8,571 bases of DNA from Bifidobacterium breve. Lineage in GTDB: Bacteria; Actinomycetota; Acidimicrobiia; IMCC26256; PALSA-555. Below, piece by piece: positions 4,806-8,571 of this stretch. A model generated the notes under the pieces. The model saw only the letters and a program-made list of their open reading frames with translations, was not told the origin of the DNA and did not search any database. The DNA lies in contig CAMDCC010000114.1 of assembly GCA_945889545.1 (NCBI GenBank), forward strand, positions 1 through 8,571, written 5' to 3'. The position numbers and the translations under genes were made by a program. Numbering within the stretch: position 1 is the stretch's first letter; the number at the start of each line of letters is the position of its first letter.

Positions 4806-5471
4806 ATGCCATATCCAAAAAACCTCATCAACGAGGGAGAGGCCGTCGCGCTCGACCTTCGTCCCCACTGGTGGTTCTTCTCCCAGCACATCCTCACCGG
4901 GATCCCGCTGATCATCGGGCTCGCGCTGGCGACCCGGGTGAACGACGACACCGTCCACGACGCCTTGGTCTACGTGCTCGGTGGGGCCGCGGTGCTCTGG
5001 GCGGTGTGGCTGCTCTTCAAGTTCCTGGAATGGAGTCGCACGTTCTTCGTGATCACCGACCAGCGCGTGATCTTCCGCACTGGTGTGCTCACGCGCCACG
5101 GCGTGGAGATCCCGCTGGAGCGGATCAACAACATCAACTTCCACCAGGGGATCTGGGAGCGGATCATCGGCGCCGGCGACCTCGAGATCCAGTCGGCAGG
5201 TGAGCAGGGTACGAGCCAGTTCGACAACGTGCGCCACCCCGACGGTGTGCAGCAAGAGGTCTACCGACAGATGGAGCACGACGCGAAACACGACGCGGGT
5301 CGGGGTGCCGACGCGATCGGCAAGGCCGTTGCCGACGCGGTTGGCAAGAGTGGTCGCGGCGCCGCCGACATCCCCGAGCAGATCGAGAAGCTCGCGAAGC
5401 TGCGCGACAACGGCACGATCACCACGGCGGAGTTCGACAAGAAGAAGGCGGACCTGCTCGACAAGATGTAG
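4806..5471 (+). CDS. Membrane-anchored bacterial PH-domain protein with C-terminal SHOCT domain
   Basis: This is a 221-residue membrane protein of unknown function. Two hydrophobic segments (about 22-43 and 53-71) form a hairpin in the membrane. A YdbS/bPH_2-type PH domain follows (about 76-150), with the family-typical TDQRVIFRTGVLTRHGVEIP and LERINNINFHQG stretches and DLEIQSAG. After a Gly/Ala/Asp-rich linker (about 158-188), a SHOCT motif occupies the last 30 residues (IEKLAKLRDNGTITTAEFDK, then KKADLL), a short helical oligomerisation or recruitment module. The N- and C-terminal parts should be cytoplasmic. ATG 4806 begins the natural family N-terminus; no ribosome binding site is seen and the transcript may be leaderless. 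The gene is alone on its strand and converges with the LigT-like gene. The sequence shows no partner or substrate. Confidence 0.87.
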   Translation: MPYPKNLINEGEAVALDLRPHWWFFSQHILTGIPLIIGLALATRVNDDTVHDALVYVLGGAAVLWAVWLLFKFLEWSRTFFVITDQRVIFRTGVLTRHGVEIPLERINNINFHQGIWERIIGAGDLEIQSAGEQGTSQFDNVRHPDGVQQEVYRQMEHDAKHDAGRGADAIGKAVADAVGKSGRGAADIPEQIEKLAKLRDNGTITTAEFDKKKADLLDKM

Positions 5472-5477
5472 CAAAGA

Positions 5478-5499
5478 CGGGGAGGGCAGGCCCTCCCCG
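5478..5499. terminator. Hairpin terminator shared by convergent genes
   Basis: A 9-bp perfect stem (5478-5486 with 5491-5499) closes a 4-base loop in the 44-base gap between two convergent genes. On the minus strand it is followed by TCTTTG, a modest U-rich run, and begins 17 bases after the LigT-like stop, so it should end that operon. On the plus strand it lies 7 bases after the PH-domain stop but has no T-run. Confidence 0.72.
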
Positions 5500-5515
5500 G
5501 TTCAACCCCGGGAGC

Positions 5516-6055
5516 TCAGCCGGCCAGCGCTACCTGGTGTATCAAGCCACGCTCCTTGCCGCCGTCTTCGATGACGGCGAGGTTGTCGACTTCGAGATCC
5601 CATTCGAGGTCGAGCTCGCCCAGGTACCCGAGGATTTCAGGCAGGTTCTCGCCCACGCGGGCACCCTGCGCCAGCGTGACATGCGGCGACCACGCTTCCG
5701 GCGCATAGTACGGCAGCCCCACTCCGAATCCCGGTGTGCAGGTGTCCCACAACGTCTGGTGGAGCGCGTCGAGCTCGGGCGTGCGAGGGACGCCGATGAA
5801 GACCACGGGCTGCGAGCCGGTGAAGACGCCCCTACCCGTAGTGCGGACGCGAAGGGGCGCGCGTTTCGCGCTGAGCTCGTCGAGCGTTGGCCCGAGGTGG
5901 TCGAGGTCGTACTCGTCGGCAACGACGTGGTACGAGAAGTGGATGAACGGCTTCACGTATTGACCGGTGACGCCAAAGCGCGACTCGAGCTCCCACTCGA
6001 TCGCCCGGACCTCTTCGGCGCGTTCGTGGTTGAGCAACGAGACGAGAGCATTCAC
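5516..6055 (-). CDS. 2H phosphoesterase, 2'-5' RNA ligase (LigT)-like protein
   Basis: This is a 179-residue protein of the two-histidine phosphoesterase superfamily, which cleaves or joins 2',5' or cyclic phosphodiester bonds in RNA or small nucleotides; the true substrate is unknown. The two signature motifs are H39-F-S41 (in PFIHFSYHV) and H125-V-T127 (in SPHVTLAQ), placed in the two symmetric lobes. The length fits the family. The start is GTG at 6055, whose last two bases begin the TGA stop of the galactokinase gene (GTGA overlap), so translation is probably coupled. An ATG four bases downstream is out of frame. It is the last gene of a three-gene operon and is followed by a hairpin terminator. 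Confidence 0.85.
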   Translation of the reverse strand: MNALVSLLNHERAEEVRAIEWELESRFGVTGQYVKPFIHFSYHVVADEYDLDHLGPTLDELSAKRAPLRVRTTGRGVFTGSQPVVFIGVPRTPELDALHQTLWDTCTPGFGVGLPYYAPEAWSPHVTLAQGARVGENLPEILGYLGELDLEWDLEVDNLAVIEDGGKERGLIHQVALAG

Positions 6056-7140
6056 CTGAGGAGGGTATGCCCCGCGGCCGTCCCGGCGCGGCCAACGAAG
6101 GCATTCGCCACCAGTCCCGTAGCCGTTCGGTAGCGCGCCGAGACCCGTGCGAGCACTGCATCTGCATCTGTATCAGCGAGCGGCGCCACGCCGACCACGC
6201 ATCCGCCGAACCCCGCACCCGTGAGCCGAGCGCCGACCGCACCGGCATCCACGAGCAGGTCCACGAGAAGATCGAGCTCGGGGGTCGACACTGCGAAGTC
6301 GTCGCGCAGACTGGCATGGCTCGCGAGCATGAGCGCGCCGATCGTGTTGATGTCGTTCGCACGCAGGGCGTCGGCGCATGCGAGCACCCGGGCGTTCTCC
6401 GTGACCACGTGGCGCGCTCGTGGGTCGTTACGCACCTGATCGATGGTTGCGTCGCGCAGCGTTGCCATGCCGAGCGCCGCGGCGGCTTGTTCGCACGCAG
6501 CACGCCGTTGTGCGTACTCGCTGTCGGCGAGCGTGCGGGGCAACCCGGAGTCTGCGACCAGCACGGCGATGTCGTCGGGGATCGGGATGGCCTCGATATC
6601 GAGGCTCCGGCAGTCGATCAGGAGCGCGTGGCCGGCCTCGCCGAACAGCGACGCGAGCTGGTCCATCAGCCCGCCAGGTACCCCGGTAGCCCGCACCTCG
6701 GCATCGAGGGCGACCCGCGCCGCGTCGCGTCGATCGAGTTCGAGGTCACCGGCGTCGGCCAGTGCGAGTGTGAGCGCGACCGCCAGCGCCGAGCTCGACG
6801 ACAGCCCTGATCCCGTGGGCACGGTGGACGACACTTCGAGGTCAAGCGCGGGAACGCGCGCCCCACGCTCGGTGACTGCCTGCACCGCCCCGGCGACGAA
6901 GCGCCCCCACGACGGCTCGATCGTGCGGGGTTCGTCGTGACCATCGGCGGCAACGTCCACTACGCCATCAAGTTGGAGCGACCTGGCCTTTACCCTGTCG
7001 TCCGCGCCGGGAGTGACCGCGATGACGCACTCGCGGTCGAGTGCCATTGGCAGCACGAACCCCTCGCAATAGTCCGTGTGATCCCCGATGAGGTTCACGC
7101 GCCCCGGCGCGCGCCACTGAGCTTTGGGCGGACGGCTCAC
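6052..7140 (-). CDS. galK: Galactokinase (GHMP kinase family)
   Basis: It should phosphorylate alpha-D-galactose to galactose 1-phosphate with ATP, the entry step of the Leloir pathway. From GTG 7140 it gives 362 residues, a usual galactokinase length. Seen in order are the galactokinase signature GRVNLIGDHTDYCEGFVLP (13-31), the GHMP ATP-binding loop PTGSGLSSSSA (108-118), GGLMDQ with the expected catalytic base D160, and the third motif GAGFGG (308-313). Position 20 is Asp in GDHTDY, where well-studied galactokinases have Glu contacting the sugar, so specificity may be shifted. The frame is open further upstream to 7503, but that part overlaps the DUF429 gene and lacks kinase similarity; the GTG overlaps the DUF429 stop as GTGA. 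No galT or galE is in the window. Confidence 0.93.
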   Translation of the reverse strand: MSRPPKAQWRAPGRVNLIGDHTDYCEGFVLPMALDRECVIAVTPGADDRVKARSLQLDGVVDVAADGHDEPRTIEPSWGRFVAGAVQAVTERGARVPALDLEVSSTVPTGSGLSSSSALAVALTLALADAGDLELDRRDAARVALDAEVRATGVPGGLMDQLASLFGEAGHALLIDCRSLDIEAIPIPDDIAVLVADSGLPRTLADSEYAQRRAACEQAAAALGMATLRDATIDQVRNDPRARHVVTENARVLACADALRANDINTIGALMLASHASLRDDFAVSTPELDLLVDLLVDAGAVGARLTGAGFGGCVVGVAPLADTDADAVLARVSARYRTATGLVANAFVGRAGTAAGHTLLR

Positions 7141-7799
7141 GCGCGCACCGGGATCCAGATCGCGGAGTCGTCGCATCCGGGTTGGTCGTGCCGCGCCGCG
7201 ACGACGGGACCTTCGGTGACGGACCACGCGGCCACCAACGCCGCGACCGCGGCATCGATGGTGTCGTGGCCCCATATCTTGGCTACGTCCGAGAGCTCGA
7301 TGTCGCGTTGCAGCACCTCGAGTCGGGCGTGCCGACCGGCGACGGTCGACTTCTTCGGAAGGCGCGCTAGGGCGAGCACCCTGAATGCACCGGAGGGGTA
7401 GACCTCCAGCGGTTGGTGTCCGGCCGTCCGGAGCCGTTGGAACACGCGGAAGCCCACCTGCATCCAGGGCGGCGACGCGTCCACTGATTCCGGAGTCACC
7501 CACGGGACCCAGGACCCGTGGTCCTGCCCGAGCGCGATCTCGCCGCAGCGTGCCACCCGGAACTTCGGACTCAGGCTCAGATCACCGGCGTGCGGCTTGG
7601 TGCTCGGGTCGGACGGCGCATCGATCGCAATCGCTTGGGCATCGGTGCAGAGCGCCAGGAGCACCTCGTCCTCTTCCGGCATGACCACGGCGGTGTCGAC
7701 GACCTGGAACTTGACCCTGGGCTGGCGGGCGGCGCGCTCGAGCACGACCACATGCAGGGCCTTGGCCCCCAGGTCGATGCCCACCGCACGATTGGCCAC
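7137..7799 (-). CDS. DUF429 family protein (predicted RNase H-fold nuclease)
   Basis: This matches the DUF429 family, predicted to have an RNase H fold but without an established biochemical role. From GTG 7799 it has 220 residues. Conserved acidic spots are D9 in VGIDLGAK at the first strand, an aspartate in AIAIDAPSDP, and the C-terminal DTIDAAVAALVAAW helix; a PSGAFR motif lies about two thirds along. GTG 7799 places the GIDLG strand at the N-terminus as is usual and has AAGGA and GGGGAG upstream. An ATG at 7829 would add ten residues but lacks a ribosome binding site and would leave 9 bases to the divergent gene. The stop overlaps the galactokinase start by GTGA, making this the first gene of the operon. 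Confidence 0.83.
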   Translation of the reverse strand: MANRAVGIDLGAKALHVVVLERAARQPRVKFQVVDTAVVMPEEDEVLLALCTDAQAIAIDAPSDPSTKPHAGDLSLSPKFRVARCGEIALGQDHGSWVPWVTPESVDASPPWMQVGFRVFQRLRTAGHQPLEVYPSGAFRVLALARLPKKSTVAGRHARLEVLQRDIELSDVAKIWGHDTIDAAVAALVAAWSVTEGPVVAARHDQPGCDDSAIWIPVRA

Positions 7800-7838
7800 T
7801 GCTCCCCATTCCTTGCTCTGGCGGTGCATACTCGCGCT

Positions 7839-8571
7839 ATGCAGCGACTCAAGAACTCCTGGGAGCTCGGCAAGATCTCGTGGTCGGTCCTCAAGTCCGA
7901 CCGCACGCTGGCCTGGTTCCCCGTCCTGTCGGCCGTGGTGTCACTCATCGTGTTCGGCGCGTTCGCCGGACTGATCGCGGCCACGAGCATCGATGACACC
8001 AACGACAGCCTCGAACCGATGGGGTATGTGTTCGTCTTCGCGGCGTACATCGCGCTCGCCTTTGTTGGCACCTACTTCCTCGGCGCACTCGTCCACGCCG
8101 CCAACCAGCGACTCAATGGTCAGGACACGAGGTTCGGCGACTCGATCGCCGCGGCCAACGCCAAGATCCACCGCATCCTCCCGTGGGCACTCGTGTCGGC
8201 GACCGTCTCCGTCGTCCTCCAGGCCATCGAAGAGCGGCTCGGGTGGTTCGGCGTGCTCATCGCTCGCCTGCTCGGCGCCGCGTGGGCGGTCGTGACCTTC
8301 CTCACCGTGCCGGTGATCATGTTGGAGGACCTCGGACCGATCCAAGCGCTCAAGCGCTCGGGTCACCTGCTCAAGCAGACCTGGGGCGAGAACCTCGGCG
8401 CGCAGGCCGGCTTCAGCATCCTCGGGTTGATCGCCATGTTGCCCGCGGCGTTGCTGATCGCGCTGGCCGCGAGTGCCGACACCATGGGTACCTGGATCGT
8501 GCTCGGTGGCATCGCGGCCGTGTGGCTCATCATCGTTGTGGTCGTGCTCTCCGCAATGAGTGGCATCTACC
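7839..8571 (+). CDS. Polytopic membrane protein, DUF6159-like (C-terminus beyond window)
   Basis: The frame runs from ATG 7839 to the window edge without a stop, giving 244 residues. It resembles the DUF6159 family of uncharacterised integral membrane proteins: an N-terminal amphipathic segment (NSWELGKISWSVLKSDRTLA, 6-25) leads into FPVLSAVVSL and the first membrane helix (about 27-48). Further hydrophobic stretches lie at about 63-85, 113-128, 137-158, 193-213 and 217-240. A conserved-looking loop (VIMLEDLGPIQALKRSGHLL) precedes the later helices. No enzymatic motif is visible. There is no ribosome binding site; CATACT at 7827-7832 is a possible -10 box giving a leaderless start at the ATG. 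It is divergent from the DUF429 gene, with a 39-base gap if that gene starts at 7799. Function unknown. Confidence 0.8.
   Translation, partial: MQRLKNSWELGKISWSVLKSDRTLAWFPVLSAVVSLIVFGAFAGLIAATSIDDTNDSLEPMGYVFVFAAYIALAFVGTYFLGALVHAANQRLNGQDTRFGDSIAAANAKIHRILPWALVSATVSVVLQAIEERLGWFGVLIARLLGAAWAVVTFLTVPVIMLEDLGPIQALKRSGHLLKQTWGENLGAQAGFSILGLIAMLPAALLIALAASADTMGTWIVLGGIAAVWLIIVVVVLSAMSGIY

Noticed and set aside
4089..5474. Minus-strand open frame of 461 codons
   Set aside because: Antisense to vapB, vapC and the PH-domain gene at once; no domain, and the plus-strand genes are well supported.
5496..5512. tRNA T-arm look-alike (5-bp stem with 7-base TTCAACC loop)
   Set aside because: No matching acceptor stem, D-arm or anticodon arm lies at the right distance upstream; it overlaps the convergent terminator hairpin.
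7141..7503. Upstream extension of the galactokinase frame to 7503
   Set aside because: It lies wholly within the DUF429 gene and has no kinase similarity; GTG 7140 gives the usual family length.

Overview
The window is GC-rich and densely coded, and looks like an actinobacterial chromosome (Actinomycetota; an Acidimicrobiia-type or other non-model lineage is my guess). The grounds are a UvrD2-like helicase, a mycobacterial-type sugar-lactone dehydrogenase, TANNNT -10 boxes placed for leaderless transcripts, frequent GTG starts, and a DUF6159-type membrane protein. I see no tRNA, rRNA, CRISPR array, transposase or integrase.

Layout. (1) 1-1656, minus: N-terminal 552 residues of a superfamily 1 helicase, running off the left edge. 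(2) 1657-2231: 575 bases without a protein gene but rich in structure. On the minus strand a good sigma-70-type promoter (TTGACC, 17 bases, TAGGGT) is followed about 285 nt later by a textbook intrinsic terminator (10-bp stem, UUCG-capped inner hairpin, seven Ts). This marks either a free-standing structured RNA or a long attenuator leader for the helicase. (3) 2232-3943, plus: a zincin metallopeptidase and an FAD-linked sugar-1,4-lactone oxidase, 8 bases apart. (4) 3949-4728, plus: a VapBC toxin-antitoxin module with a palindromic operator and apparently leaderless vapB. It is bracketed by a 42-bp direct repeat (40/42) that duplicates the 3' end of the oxidase gene. (5) 4806-5471, plus: a membrane PH-domain protein with a SHOCT tail, converging on the next operon across a hairpin terminator. 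(6) 5516-7799, minus: a three-gene operon of DUF429 protein, galactokinase and 2H phosphoesterase (LigT-like), joined by two four-base GTGA stop/start overlaps. (7) 7839-8571, plus: a polytopic DUF6159-type membrane protein cut by the right edge.

The two most notable items are the predicted minus-strand RNA at about 1812-2097, and the vapBC cassette at the 3' end of the oxidase gene, whose flanking repeat preserves the oxidase reading frame, as expected of a site-specific or recombinational insertion. The helicase and DUF6159 reading frames have no stop inside the window, so they are easily missed. Large open frames antisense to real genes (for example 130-1671 plus and 4089-5474 minus) are codon-bias shadows.
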